Below are positions 27,508 through 36,402 of a stretch of 64,000 nucleotides of DNA, one piece after another. Both the position numbers and the translations under genes were made by a program. The DNA comes from Sporisorium sorghi. Taxonomy: Eukaryota; Basidiomycota; Ustilaginomycetes; Ustilaginales; Ustilaginaceae. Position 1 is the first letter of the stretch. Every line of letters begins with the position of its first letter. The notes under the pieces are model-generated. The model was not told where the DNA came from, made no database searches, and saw only the letters and a program-made list of their open reading frames with translations. The stretch lies in assembly GCA_023212695.1 (NCBI GenBank), contig JALCCG010000037.1, positions 50,516 to 114,515 on the forward strand, given 5' to 3'.

Positions 27508-28887
27508 CTACGGCTTCATTAATTTTTTCAGGATGCCCAGACCGTTTTTTGAAGGGTAACGGAATTTAAAATCAAACCGGTTGGTTTGTTTGAGCACACT
27601 CTTCATATGGGAAAAGGTATGAAAGCTGTATTCTCCATGGTAAGAGCCCATGCCGCTCTCCCCGACACCCCCGAACGGAAGGAAGGGCGTTGCCAAGTGC
27701 ATCAGCGTATCGTTCACACATCCTCCGCCAAAAGAAACGGAAGAAAGAACGTAATCCTGCACGTCTTCATTCTCGGTAAACAGGTACAACGCCAGCGGTT
27801 TAGGGCGAGCATTAATCGCCTGGACAGCTTCATGCAGATGGTCATAGGTCAGGATCGGGCACAGCGGCCCGAAGATCTCTTCCTCCATCACGGGCATATC
27901 CCACGTGATATCATCCAGCACGGTGGGTTCAATGAGCAAGCGATCTCTAAGGGTATTTCCGCCGTGACGAAGGGTCCCATTGTTCAGAAATCCGGATAAT
28001 CGGTCAAAATGCTTCTCCGACACAATACGGCCGTAGTCGGGGTTGGCCAGTGGTTCCTTGCCATAGAACGAAGTTATGGCATCCTTCAGATGCGAGATGA
28101 ACTTCTCCTTCACCTGGCTGTGGACCAGAATATAATCCGGGGCAACACAGGTTTGGCCGGCATTCGTATATTTGCCAAAAGCGATACGTGAAGCCGCTAA
28201 GGCAAGGGGGGCATCCTCATGGACGATGCAGGGACTTTTTCCACCAAGCTCAAGTGTGACCGGGGTCAACTGCTTGGCAGCCGCTTCCATGACAATTTTG
28301 CCGACATGGGTGCTGCCGGTAAAGAAGATATAATCCAAAGGCTGCTCCAGCAGGCTTGTGCTGACCTCGGGTCCTCCCTCGACAGATGCTACGTATTCGG
28401 GATCGAACGTCTCTTCGATCATTGCAGTAATCAGCCTCGATACGTTAGGCGTTAGCTCGGAAGGTTTCACAATGGCAGTATTCCCGGCCGCCAGTGCTCC
28501 GATGAGCGGAGAGATGGCCAGCTGCCAGGGATAGTTCCATGGGGCGATAATCAGCGCGGTGCCGTATGGCTCGGGATAGACCATCCCTTTGCTGCCGACG
28601 TGCGTCAGCGCGGTTTTGACACGCTTCGGCTTGGCCCAGCGCTTCAGATTCTTTATGATGAAGGAAAGCTCTTTGTAGACAATTCCAATCTCGGTGGAGA
28701 AGGCCTCCTGCTCGCTCTTGTTTAAATCCTTGCGAAGGGCTTCCATGATGTCGTTTTCTCTGGCTATCACAGCTTGTCGCAGTTTCCCCAGCTGCTGGAG
28801 ACGGAAATCGATTTCCTTGGTGATATCTTTATGAAAAAAATGCTGCTGTGCCGAAACTATTGCTGCTATAGAATCGTTAACAGTCAT
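27508..28887 (-). CDS. Aldehyde dehydrogenase (NAD(P)+), class-3-like
   Basis: 459 residues from ATG 28887, with AAAGGGG upstream. Oxidises aldehydes to acids. Motifs: [30 protein letters not shown] (cofactor site), [25 protein letters not shown] (general base Glu) and [14 protein letters not shown] (catalytic Cys). The short length and a hydrophobic, basic C-terminus ([22 protein letters not shown]) match the AldX/YwdH group, which acts on fatty or aromatic aldehydes. Single gene. Confidence 0.92.
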   Translation of the reverse strand: MTVNDSIAAIVSAQQHFFHKDITKEIDFRLQQLGKLRQAVIARENDIMEALRKDLNKSEQEAFSTEIGIVYKELSFIIKNLKRWAKPKRVKTALTHVGSKGMVYPEPYGTALIIAPWNYPWQLAISPLIGALAAGNTAIVKPSELTPNVSRLITAMIEETFDPEYVASVEGGPEVSTSLLEQPLDYIFFTGSTHVGKIVMEAAAKQLTPVTLELGGKSPCIVHEDAPLALAASRIAFGKYTNAGQTCVAPDYILVHSQVKEKFISHLKDAITSFYGKEPLANPDYGRIVSEKHFDRLSGFLNNGTLRHGGNTLRDRLLIEPTVLDDITWDMPVMEEEIFGPLCPILTYDHLHEAVQAINARPKPLALYLFTENEDVQDYVLSSVSFGGGCVNDTLMHLATPFLPFGGVGESGMGSYHGEYSFHTFSHMKSVLKQTNRFDFKFRYPSKNGLGILKKLMKP

Positions 28888-28989
28888 AATTAAGACCCCT
28901 TTCTCTTCGGATCGTTTATGTATATGAGTCATGGGTAAGGCTGCAAAACGGGTATTCTTTCATTTTATTATATAGGAGGATGTCCATAT

Positions 28990-29898
28990 ATGAGAAATCC
29001 ATCCTCAGAACCGCTGCATGGTACCGCTCGCCAAGGAACAGAACGAGTTAGTCAACGTAAGACGTTGTCGCGCCGCCAGTTTCTTAAGGCAGGTCTATCG
29101 ACAGTGGTCGGAGCAGGCGCTGCAGCCGGGGCCTACGCCTATCTATGGGAGCCTCATCGGCTGGAGGTTACTCGACTGGAGGTGCGGCTTCCTTCACTGC
29201 CCAAGGCTTTTGACGGGATGAAAGTGGCACACTTTAGCGATTTGCACCTGGGTTTTCATACTGGAGCGAAAGATGTGGAACGTGTGGTGCAAGCGATTCA
29301 TGCAGAGAAGCCGGACATGATCTGTTTTACAGGGGATATGGTGGATGGTCATGCAGAGGATATGACAGAAGCGATTAAGCCGTTTGCCACGCTCAAAGCC
29401 CCTCTTGGTTTATTTTCCATTCTGGGTAATCATGACTACGGAGACGTGGAGAAGCTGACCCACATGGAGGAGGAGGCCGGGTTTAGAGTGCTTCGGAATT
29501 CTTCGGTGAAGCTGCGGCGGGACGGTGCTGTGATCGCGGTGGTGGGATTGGACGATGGAATCTGGGGAAATCCGGATCCGATAGCGGCCACTCGCGACTT
29601 GCCTGAGGGCATGTTCAAGCTGCTGCTGATGCATGAGCCGGATTATGGAGACATTGCGGCAGGGTATTCATTCCATGTCCAACTCTCCGGACACAGCCAC
29701 GGGGGCCAGGTCCGCCTGCCCTTGGTGGGTGAGGTGATAACGCCTCCCGGAGCAAAACTTTATGTGCAGGGGCTGTACCATATTGGCTCTCAAGGGATGC
29801 AGCTCTATGTAAACAGAGGAATCGGCACGACAGGGCTGCCTTTTCGTTTCTTGTGCAAGCCGGAGCTTACCATGCTCACATTACGCTCGATGACATGA
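28990..29898 (+). CDS. Tat-exported metallophosphoesterase (YkuE/YaeI-like)
   Basis: 302 residues, ATG behind AGGAGG. The N-terminus carries a twin-arginine signal (LSRRQFLKAGLSTVVGAGAAAGAYAYL), so it should be exported folded. The metal-binding motifs of calcineurin-like phosphatases are complete: HFSDLHLG, TGDMVDG, LGNHDYGD, LLMHEP and SGHSHGGQ. Relatives cleave phosphodiesters of lipids or lipid-linked molecules at the membrane surface; the substrate here is unknown. Confidence 0.9.
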   Translation: MRNPSSEPLHGTARQGTERVSQRKTLSRRQFLKAGLSTVVGAGAAAGAYAYLWEPHRLEVTRLEVRLPSLPKAFDGMKVAHFSDLHLGFHTGAKDVERVVQAIHAEKPDMICFTGDMVDGHAEDMTEAIKPFATLKAPLGLFSILGNHDYGDVEKLTHMEEEAGFRVLRNSSVKLRRDGAVIAVVGLDDGIWGNPDPIAATRDLPEGMFKLLLMHEPDYGDIAAGYSFHVQLSGHSHGGQVRLPLVGEVITPPGAKLYVQGLYHIGSQGMQLYVNRGIGTTGLPFRFLCKPELTMLTLRSMT

Positions 29899-30046
29899 CA
29901 GGATCTTTAGTTATCTATCTAAAAATTTCAATATGAAAGGTTCAACTGGAATTTGTTACACAAATGAAATATACCTGTTATCAAACTCTAACAGCCGCAG
30001 GTTAAACTTATCACATGACCCCCTTTTGAGAATATATATTATGTTT

Positions 30047-30075
30047 TGGACCCGGAAACGGGTCCACTTTTTTTT
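30047..30075 (+). terminator. Rho-independent terminator
   Basis: TGGACCCG (30047-30054), a GAAA tetraloop and CGGGTCCA (30059-30066), followed by C and eight T. It probably ends the phosphoesterase transcript. Confidence 0.88.
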
Positions 30076-30129
30076 GCCTATTTTGCTTAACTTCATAGGT
30101 ATATACGAAAAAACAGAAGGGGTACCCCA

Positions 30130-30939
30130 TTAGAGAGGTACAGTCACCTTCTGTTTTTGTTCGAAGTATACCCATTCCTTATATCCGATTTCTTTGAGCA
30201 CTTTGGCAACTTCATCGAACTCATCCCCGACACGGGAAGGCTTGTGTGCGTCAGAACCGAACGTAATATCAACACCATGGTGGTGGGCAACTTCCAGTAT
30301 GGCATGGGAAGGATACCAGCCGCCGGACAACTTGGTTTTACCCGAAGTGTTGACCTCGATAGCCAAGCCGCATTCTGCGATAACGCGTAAGGTTTCATCG
30401 ATAGCAGCATCGGTCATGATATCGGAAAAAGGCGGGTAATTGCCTTTCATGGCATCCATGTGGGCGATAATCTGGAACATCCCGCTTCGCGCGGATTGAC
30501 GGATCAGATTGAAGTATTCCTCTTTATCGGCAATCTGCTGCTCCGGGGTCAGGTTGTTCCAGCGCTTCTTGTTAAAGATGCTTACATCTCTGACGTGATG
30601 AATAGAACCGATGATGTAGTCAAAAGGGTGAGCAGCTAACGCTTGCTGATAAACCGGGGCATGGTCAGGAAAATAATCGGATTCAATGCCCAGCAGCACC
30701 TTGATTTTCCCTTCGTATTCCCGCTTTAATTCCAAAACCTCTTGGACATAACCTTCAAAATCTGTTTTCCTCATGGAGATGGCCGGGAAGGGCTGATCTT
30801 CGGGGCTTCCAAAATACGGAGTATGGTCAGAGATCCCAATCACCTTAAAATCCGCGGCGATCGCAGCGTCGATATAATCCCGAATGCTGCCTTCTGCGTG
30901 ACCGCAGCGGAAGTGATGGGTGTGCAGATCAAATTTCAT
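30130..30939 (-). CDS. hisJ: PHP-domain phosphatase, histidinol-phosphatase (HisJ) family
   Basis: 269 residues from ATG 30939, five bases after AGGAGG. The PHP metal sites are present: FDLHTHHFRCGHAEGSIRDY, GISDHTPYF, GIESDYFP, IGSIHHVRD, IAHMDAMKG and FGSDAHKPSRVG. The family removes phosphate from histidinol phosphate in histidine synthesis. It is not next to other his genes, as is normal for Firmicute HisJ, so a different phosphoester substrate is possible. Confidence 0.82.
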   Translation of the reverse strand: MKFDLHTHHFRCGHAEGSIRDYIDAAIAADFKVIGISDHTPYFGSPEDQPFPAISMRKTDFEGYVQEVLELKREYEGKIKVLLGIESDYFPDHAPVYQQALAAHPFDYIIGSIHHVRDVSIFNKKRWNNLTPEQQIADKEEYFNLIRQSARSGMFQIIAHMDAMKGNYPPFSDIMTDAAIDETLRVIAECGLAIEVNTSGKTKLSGGWYPSHAILEVAHHHGVDITFGSDAHKPSRVGDEFDEVAKVLKEIGYKEWVYFEQKQKVTVPL

Positions 30940-30998
30940 ATGGACCTCCTTCATGTTGATAGAATGGTTGTTAAGATCCTCTAGGGATTGTATTTGCG

Positions 30999-31901
30999 TT
31001 ATTCACTGCTGATGAATTGCGTTTCCGGCATGCCTTTTAGATCGCTGAGGAATTGACGCATCGCGGAGCTGACGTATCGCCCGCTCTTATAGATTACGCC
31101 GACAGGATGGCTGACTTCAAGCTCGCTGAGTGGAACGATCTGCAGGGTTCCGTTGCGGAGCTCGGTAGAGACCGACTGCTTCGAGATGATCGCTGCGCCC
31201 AGATTGATCTCGACCATCCGTTTAATTTCCTCGCTGCTGGACAATTCCATGACAACCTGCGGATTGATGCCGTGCTTTTTCATCACGTCATCGGCGAAAC
31301 GTCGGCCGACGGTGTCACGCGTAAGCAGAATGAGCGGCGTTCCGCCCAGTACGTCCATACTTGCAGTAGACAGTTTAGCCAGCGGATGCTGTGGAGATAC
31401 AACCAGCTCAAAGGTATCGTAATACAGAATGGATGTGCTTAAGTTGGGATTGCGCTCGATCAGATAGCCGATCCCGATGTCGATGAGACCATTCTCCACG
31501 CTGTGATAGATTTGTGAGGAAGCCATGGATTGAATGGTAGTTTTGATATGAGGGAATTGATCCTGAAAGTAGGAAAGTACCCGTGGCAGGATTTGAATCG
31601 CAATGGAAGTAGTTGTACCTAGCTGGATATGTCCCTGGGGAGTTTGGTCAAGGTCGGATAACCGCTGTTTCAGCTCATCCACAATGCTGAGGATTTGTTC
31701 GGCGTGATCCACAAAGACCTGCCCCCGGTCGGTTAACGTCACTGGCTGGCTCCGGTCGACCAGTACCGTCTTGAATTCTTCCTCCAGGCTTTTGATCTGA
31801 GCGGATACCGCTGGCTGTGTCAGATTAAGAAGCTCTCCCGCTTTGCGAAAGCTCATCGTTTTGGAGATGGTAATTAGCGTTTCCAATTGGCTGATGTTCA
31901 T
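30999..31901 (-). CDS. LysR-family transcriptional regulator
   Basis: 300 residues. The helix-turn-helix is MSFRKAGELLNLTQPAVSAQIKSLEEEF (15-42); the effector domain begins GHIQLGTTTSIAIQILPRVL. It resembles the CysL/YwfK and CbbR-like group in layout, but effector and targets are unknown. Upstream, the 420-bp gap leads to a CheX-like gene on the other strand. Confidence 0.85.
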   Translation of the reverse strand: MNISQLETLITISKTMSFRKAGELLNLTQPAVSAQIKSLEEEFKTVLVDRSQPVTLTDRGQVFVDHAEQILSIVDELKQRLSDLDQTPQGHIQLGTTTSIAIQILPRVLSYFQDQFPHIKTTIQSMASSQIYHSVENGLIDIGIGYLIERNPNLSTSILYYDTFELVVSPQHPLAKLSTASMDVLGGTPLILLTRDTVGRRFADDVMKKHGINPQVVMELSSSEEIKRMVEINLGAAIISKQSVSTELRNGTLQIVPLSELEVSHPVGVIYKSGRYVSSAMRQFLSDLKGMPETQFISSE

Positions 31902-32321
31902 AGCCTTCCTCCTTACTTGATATGTTCTTCCGCTCCTACGATCGCGTGCAACCTGTATTATTTAAATTATAGGTTATTCTCCCCGGTGGAGCAATGAAGA
32001 GAGCAAACCTGCCGGTTATCGACTAAAAAAGCTTAAAAACATTTTAATTTCCGCATAATTATTATTAAAAGATGGGGCAACCATCCGATAATAGTAAAGT
32101 AGACATAGAAAAAAGGTGAGACCAAAGGCCCGTTTAAGCGAAAGGATTATCTTCGTATTAAAGCGTTTCAGGCGATATCTGACATAGCAAGACAGTTGTT
32201 GTCATGGGGGCTGTCGCTATTTTGTGATGATTTATTACAAGGTATCCATTATAATGTTTAAATAAATAGGTGGGACTTTGGGACCCTGACCAACAACCCA
32301 GTGAAAGGGGCGTAATGAGGA
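31902..32321 (+). other. 420-bp gap with a possible long leader of the CheX-like gene
   Basis: I see no gene here. Two things stand out: GACAG (32191-32195) and CTGTC (32211-32215) can pair around a short loop, and the run 32112-32155 (AAAAGGTGAGACCAAAGGCC and onward) looks like a structured purine-rich leader. A perfect TATAAT at 32250-32255 could serve the downstream gene, but I find no good -35 for it. Confidence 0.3.
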
Positions 32322-32780
32322 ATGAAAGCTGAAGTCATCAATCCTTTTTTAGAGTCCGCACGACACGTAATCGAACAAGTCATACAGGTTTCACCTTCCA
32401 CGGGGAATCTTGGGGTCAAAGAGATCGCGTATATCGAGAATCATATCTGGATCCAAATCGGCATGACAGGTCAGATGAATGGTGATATTGTATTTGGAAT
32501 TCAGGAGCATGTAGCGCTGCAGATGGTATCCGTGATGATGGGCGGTTATGTCATTACCGAGATGGACGAGATGGGCCGGAGTGCGATTTCAGAGCTCGGT
32601 AATATGATCAGCGGCAATGCCAGCACCATTTTATCGAATCAGGGTGTGAGTGTAGATATTACGCCGCCAAGAGTGATGAAGTCGGATAGTACGTCAAATC
32701 TTATTCAGAAAAAGGCGCTTTGCATTCCGCTCTTCATGGAAGGAATCGGAGAGCTGGATATTCAAGTCATGATTTCATAA
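32322..32780 (+). CDS. CheX-like chemotaxis phosphatase family protein
   Basis: 152 residues. The motif SELGNMISGNASTIL (about 89-103) is the CheC/CheX/FliY phosphatase helix with its E and N residues, which attack phosphorylated CheY. The N-terminal half (FLESARHVIEQVI and then HIWIQIGMTGQMNGDIVFGI) has the CheX alpha/beta plan with a single active helix. No other chemotaxis gene is near, so it may act on a stand-alone response regulator. Confidence 0.85.
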   Translation: MKAEVINPFLESARHVIEQVIQVSPSTGNLGVKEIAYIENHIWIQIGMTGQMNGDIVFGIQEHVALQMVSVMMGGYVITEMDEMGRSAISELGNMISGNASTILSNQGVSVDITPPRVMKSDSTSNLIQKKALCIPLFMEGIGELDIQVMIS

Positions 32781-32877
32781 AATAAGAGTAGTAAACCCAA
32801 ACCGTGCACGTAATGGCCCTTCATCTAAATCGGTGAACGGGGAGCTGCTGCCGGTGAAGAAAGGGATAAATGAAATC

Positions 32878-33651
32878 ATGCTGAAAAACAAAGTTGTTGT
32901 CGTTACAGGAGCATCGAGCGGAATCGGGGCCTTGATCGCGGAGAAACTTTCTGCGGAGGGCGCCCATGTAGTGCTGTGCGCACGTTCAGCAGACCGACTG
33001 CAGGAGGTCGGCGAACGGATATCCGGATCTCATGAATTAGCCATAATGGATGTCCGGAATTCCGAGCAGGTTGAGTCCGTCATGAAGGGGATTCAACGTC
33101 AGCATGGCAGAATCGATGTGCTGGTCAACAATGCCGGTTATGGCAAGTTTGAAGCCATTATGGACATGCCGACGGAAGAGTTCCAGGACATGATGGACGT
33201 GAATTATATGGGCATTGTGCGGTGTACCCAAGCCGTGCTGCCAGGCATGCTGGAGCGGGGAGACGGCCAAATCGTCAATATCGCGTCCATGGCCGGGAAG
33301 ATCGGAACGGCCAAATCGACTTCCTATACGGCTACCAAACATGCTGTGCTGGGATTTAGCAATGCCTTGCGACAGGAGCTGCGTCATACCGGAATTACGG
33401 TATCTACCGTCAATCCGGGACCCATCGATACCCCGTTCTTCTCGTTGGCGGATCCAACAGGCGGGTATGTCAAGAATGTGAGCTGGTTTATGATGAAGGC
33501 AGACTATGTTGCGGATCAGGTTGTGAAGCTGGTTAGAAAGCGCAAGGAAGAACTCAATCTTCCAAGGCTTGCTTCATTCGGTATAAGGCTGTATCAGCTA
33601 TTCCCACGGTTTGCGGACCGTGTGTCGTATAAATGGATGAACAAGAAGTAG
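32878..33651 (+). CDS. Short-chain dehydrogenase/reductase
   Basis: 257 residues from ATG 32878 (upstream GTG codons lack a better ribosome binding site). NAD(P) motif VTGASSGIGALIAEKL at 9-24, DVLVNNAGYG near 80, catalytic Ser in NIASMAGKIG and YTATK (YxxxK). The ending SYKWMNKK and the VRKRKEELNLPRLASFG stretch resemble YqjQ-type enzymes of Bacillus. Substrate unknown. Confidence 0.88.
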   Translation: MLKNKVVVVTGASSGIGALIAEKLSAEGAHVVLCARSADRLQEVGERISGSHELAIMDVRNSEQVESVMKGIQRQHGRIDVLVNNAGYGKFEAIMDMPTEEFQDMMDVNYMGIVRCTQAVLPGMLERGDGQIVNIASMAGKIGTAKSTSYTATKHAVLGFSNALRQELRHTGITVSTVNPGPIDTPFFSLADPTGGYVKNVSWFMMKADYVADQVVKLVRKRKEELNLPRLASFGIRLYQLFPRFADRVSYKWMNKK

Positions 33652-33664
33652 CGTGCCTGCTGAT

Positions 33665-34498
33665 TCACAATGCTTCTGTTTCGATGATGATGTCCTGAAG
33701 CAGTGACAAGGCCAGTTTTGTTTTTTCTATATCGGATGAGAGCAGTGTAATCACTTGGTCCAATCGATCCTTGTAGTTCGCAGGCTTGAGGAGAAAGGTC
33801 TCGATCATGGATACTGCACGCTTCTCGTTGATACAGTATAGCCCGTTTTTGGCGAAGATCACCTGATTCAGGCACGAAATACTGCGGAAGCAGTGACCGG
33901 TTACATAAGTGATATCATCGATTAATACTGCTTTTTCCGCAAGCATCAAGGAGAAGGATGCCTCGAAGGTAAAAGAGCCGATCATCGCATCCTTTAATGC
34001 TGGTGGATATGGAATTGTTTTGGCTTTCCATGTCTTGATCCGATCATCGGGGTCAGACAGTATCTGGCAGATTGCAACTTCCCCCATATACATAACATTC
34101 AGATAAGCGTGTGGATGTCCGGTCTGGTAATGGGCTGATACCATGCCAGTAGAACATTCCTCAATTATGCGTGACACGCGGTGAACATCGCGGAATAAGA
34201 AATCCACATGGTAGCCTTCTGACCTTAACCAGCCGCCCCCGTTAACCCAGGCTCCCCATTCTCCCAGGGAAGTGATGATGTTATCACGATGCTCGTCGTC
34301 TAATTTCCTGGCTGCCCTGGCTACATTCTCCACCTTGAATCCCTGTGATTCATCATAATAAATGCCAATATCGATGTCGGAGTCCGCTGCGGCGGTGCCT
34401 TTGGCCCTTGATCCTCCAAGGACTATACCTGTAATGCCAGGCAGACCCTGCAATTCTGTCGTTATGCGCTGGATTAAATGCTCCAATTCTGAATTCAT
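33665..34498 (-). CDS. Nucleotidyltransferase-domain protein
   Basis: 277 residues, ATG 34498. The pol-beta-type nucleotidyltransferase motif GIVLGGSRAKGTAAADSDIDIGIYY (24-48) has the GGS loop and both metal-binding Asp residues; a third acidic residue is in GYHVDFLFRD near 100. The C-terminal half is helical and may bind the acceptor substrate. Relatives include aminoglycoside and kanamycin nucleotidyltransferases, but the target here cannot be told. Confidence 0.78.
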   Translation of the reverse strand: MNSELEHLIQRITTELQGLPGITGIVLGGSRAKGTAAADSDIDIGIYYDESQGFKVENVARAARKLDDEHRDNIITSLGEWGAWVNGGGWLRSEGYHVDFLFRDVHRVSRIIEECSTGMVSAHYQTGHPHAYLNVMYMGEVAICQILSDPDDRIKTWKAKTIPYPPALKDAMIGSFTFEASFSLMLAEKAVLIDDITYVTGHCFRSISCLNQVIFAKNGLYCINEKRAVSMIETFLLKPANYKDRLDQVITLLSSDIEKTKLALSLLQDIIIETEAL

Positions 34499-34560
34499 TA
34501 CGAGACCATCCCCTTTATCGCCATTCTAAAAAGTCTGCTATCTCTATTGTCCGATGTCTT

Positions 34561-35502
34561 TTATGTATATCTTCGCTTCATGGCCTCTATTCTCTCTAAC
34601 GTCCTTTGGACCGCTTCAGTCGGTGAGATGATGGTTGCTTCCTCTCCCAGCCGCCAAACATAGTCCGAGTAGAACGCAATGTCTGCTGCCGGAATTTCAA
34701 TTTCAACCGATCCACTGCCGTCCTTGTTCTTGTGGATAAAGGGACCGAGCCGTGTATCCGTTTCGAGCTGCCAAACCCCTTTGGAAGTTAATTGTACCTT
34801 GAACTCTTTCATTTCCCAACCACTGGTTACCGGTTTGTTCTTCAGCGTCTTGACGGCGATGTCCTCGCGGATGGCGATGGACTTATTCAGGCTGGCAGCC
34901 GTCATCCGATCAACTCTGAATTGCCTGATGTCATCTTGTGTGAAGCAGTATGCCGGACAATACCAGTAGCCCGAGCTTGCATACAGGCCGATCGGTTGTA
35001 TATCCCGCTGGCTGCTTCCGGTTGATGAGCGGTAGTGGACGGTAACGACTTGCCGAACCATTACAGCTTGCATAAGCGTCTGGAGAATGTTGGCTGACAT
35101 CGGCCGGAACGAATTGTGAATCATGACGCGGTCTTTAAGGCGATCGATCTGTTCCTTGATGTCTGCGGGCAAGTAATGATAGAACTTGTGGATTGCCGCG
35201 GCTGCCCCGTCACCGAACGGTAACGAACTGAAGTCGTTCAGGGATTGGCAGGCAAAAAAGATCGCGATCGCTTCGCTTTCCGTGAAACTGATCGGCGGCA
35301 GCATCCGCTCCTGCAGCAATCGGTAACCGCCGCCCCGCCCTTGCACGGAATAGATCGGCACGCCGAGAACGCTCAGCTCATCCAGATCTCTGGACAAGGT
35401 TCTGACAGAGAGGCCAAATTCGTCGGCCAACTCTTTAACGGTAAACGTTTTTTTTGCGTTGATCATCATCATTAATTGAATCAGACGCTGGGATTTCTGC
35501 AT
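34561..35502 (-). CDS. YafY-type HTH/WYL-domain transcriptional regulator
   Basis: 313 residues, ATG 35502. The N-terminal winged helix reads FTVKELADEFGLSVRTLSRDLDELSVLGVPIYSVQGRGGGYRL (about 19-61). A central WYL domain (VTVHYRSS, DIQPIGLYASSGYWYCPAYCFTQDDIRQFRVDRM) binds small ligands or nucleotides, followed by the WCX region. It is divergent from an alpha/beta hydrolase gene; a perfect palindrome lies between them and is its likely operator. Confidence 0.88.
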   Translation of the reverse strand: MQKSQRLIQLMMMINAKKTFTVKELADEFGLSVRTLSRDLDELSVLGVPIYSVQGRGGGYRLLQERMLPPISFTESEAIAIFFACQSLNDFSSLPFGDGAAAAIHKFYHYLPADIKEQIDRLKDRVMIHNSFRPMSANILQTLMQAVMVRQVVTVHYRSSTGSSQRDIQPIGLYASSGYWYCPAYCFTQDDIRQFRVDRMTAASLNKSIAIREDIAVKTLKNKPVTSGWEMKEFKVQLTSKGVWQLETDTRLGPFIHKNKDGSGSVEIEIPAADIAFYSDYVWRLGEEATIISPTEAVQRTLERIEAMKRRYT

Positions 35503-35548
35503 GGCACGCCTCGTCTCATCATTTTTTATTTATTTTATCTTATTCCTT

Positions 35549-35573
35549 AAATAAGACAATATCTGTCTTATTT
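35549..35573. promoter_or_regulatory. 25-bp palindromic operator between the WYL regulator and hydrolase genes
   Basis: AAATAAGACA (35549-35558) and TGTCTTATTT (35564-35573) are perfect 10-bp arms around ATATC. It lies 47 bp from the regulator start and 80 bp from the hydrolase start. Symmetry and position suit a dimeric regulator acting on both genes. Confidence 0.75.
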
Positions 35574-35652
35574 AGTTGATACGATATCACCAGAAGATGG
35601 ATTTCATGATAAATCGGGAACATGACAAGTCATTGGAAGGGAGTCATAAAGG

Positions 35653-36402
35653 ATGAAACAAGAAATGTCTCAAGAGCTTGGATTTGTGTTTGTGCATGGT
35701 GCAGGGTTGAACGGAGGGGTTTGGAATTCGGTTGTAGATGAGCTGGGCCATCCGTATTTGGAGGTCGATTACCCTATGCGAAGCGGGTCAGCAGCACCGG
35801 GACATCATCTAAAGCTTGAGGATTACGTAAATCATATGACGGAACAGGTGAGAGGGTGGAAGACGCACAAGTTTGTAATCGTGGCTCATTCTCTGGGTGG
35901 AGTGTTTGCTCTGGAGATGGCTGCTCAATTATCCGATCGTGCTGTAGGATTCGTGGCAATCGGTGCCGCCATTCCTAGGCGCGGCAGGTCGTTTGTTTCG
36001 ATTCTTCCGTTTCCCCAGAGAGTGATCATGCCATGGGTTCTAAGAATGGCCGGGACGAAGCCGCCGGAATTCGCAATCCGTAAAGGGCTATGCAGTGACC
36101 TGCCGGTGGAGCATGCCTCCCGCATAGCAGCAGCGTTTGTTCCAGAGTCACGCCGAGTCTATACGGATCGGATTCAAGTGGCTGTTCCCGATATACCCAA
36201 GCTTTATGTGAAGCTTACCCGAGATAAGGAGTTTGGAGGATCCACACAGGATACCATGATAGCCAATCTGTCCCCGGATGGGGTAGAGAGCCTGGACACC
36301 GGGCATTTGCCGATGTTGAGTAATCCCGGTGGAGTCCGGCGGATTCTGAAAAGCTTCGCCGCTCAAGTGAATGCACGCCACTCGTCTATGATCTCATCAT
36401 AA
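35653..36402 (+). CDS. Alpha/beta hydrolase
   Basis: 249 residues. The oxyanion stretch FVHGAGLNGGVWN (13-25), nucleophile AHSLGG (near 79-84) and a histidine in DTGHLPMLSNPGG near the C-terminus complete the Ser-Asp-His triad of the fold. Similar to small carboxylesterases or lactonases; substrate unknown. Its 3' end overlaps the convergent purA-like gene by 17 bp. Likely controlled through the palindrome at 35549. Confidence 0.82.
   Translation: MKQEMSQELGFVFVHGAGLNGGVWNSVVDELGHPYLEVDYPMRSGSAAPGHHLKLEDYVNHMTEQVRGWKTHKFVIVAHSLGGVFALEMAAQLSDRAVGFVAIGAAIPRRGRSFVSILPFPQRVIMPWVLRMAGTKPPEFAIRKGLCSDLPVEHASRIAAAFVPESRRVYTDRIQVAVPDIPKLYVKLTRDKEFGGSTQDTMIANLSPDGVESLDTGHLPMLSNPGGVRRILKSFAAQVNARHSSMISS

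Noticed and set aside
32060..32160. c-di-GMP (GEMM) riboswitch
   Set aside because: GGGGCAACC and GGTGAGACCAAAGG look similar, but the order and the required tetraloop/receptor sequence do not fit.
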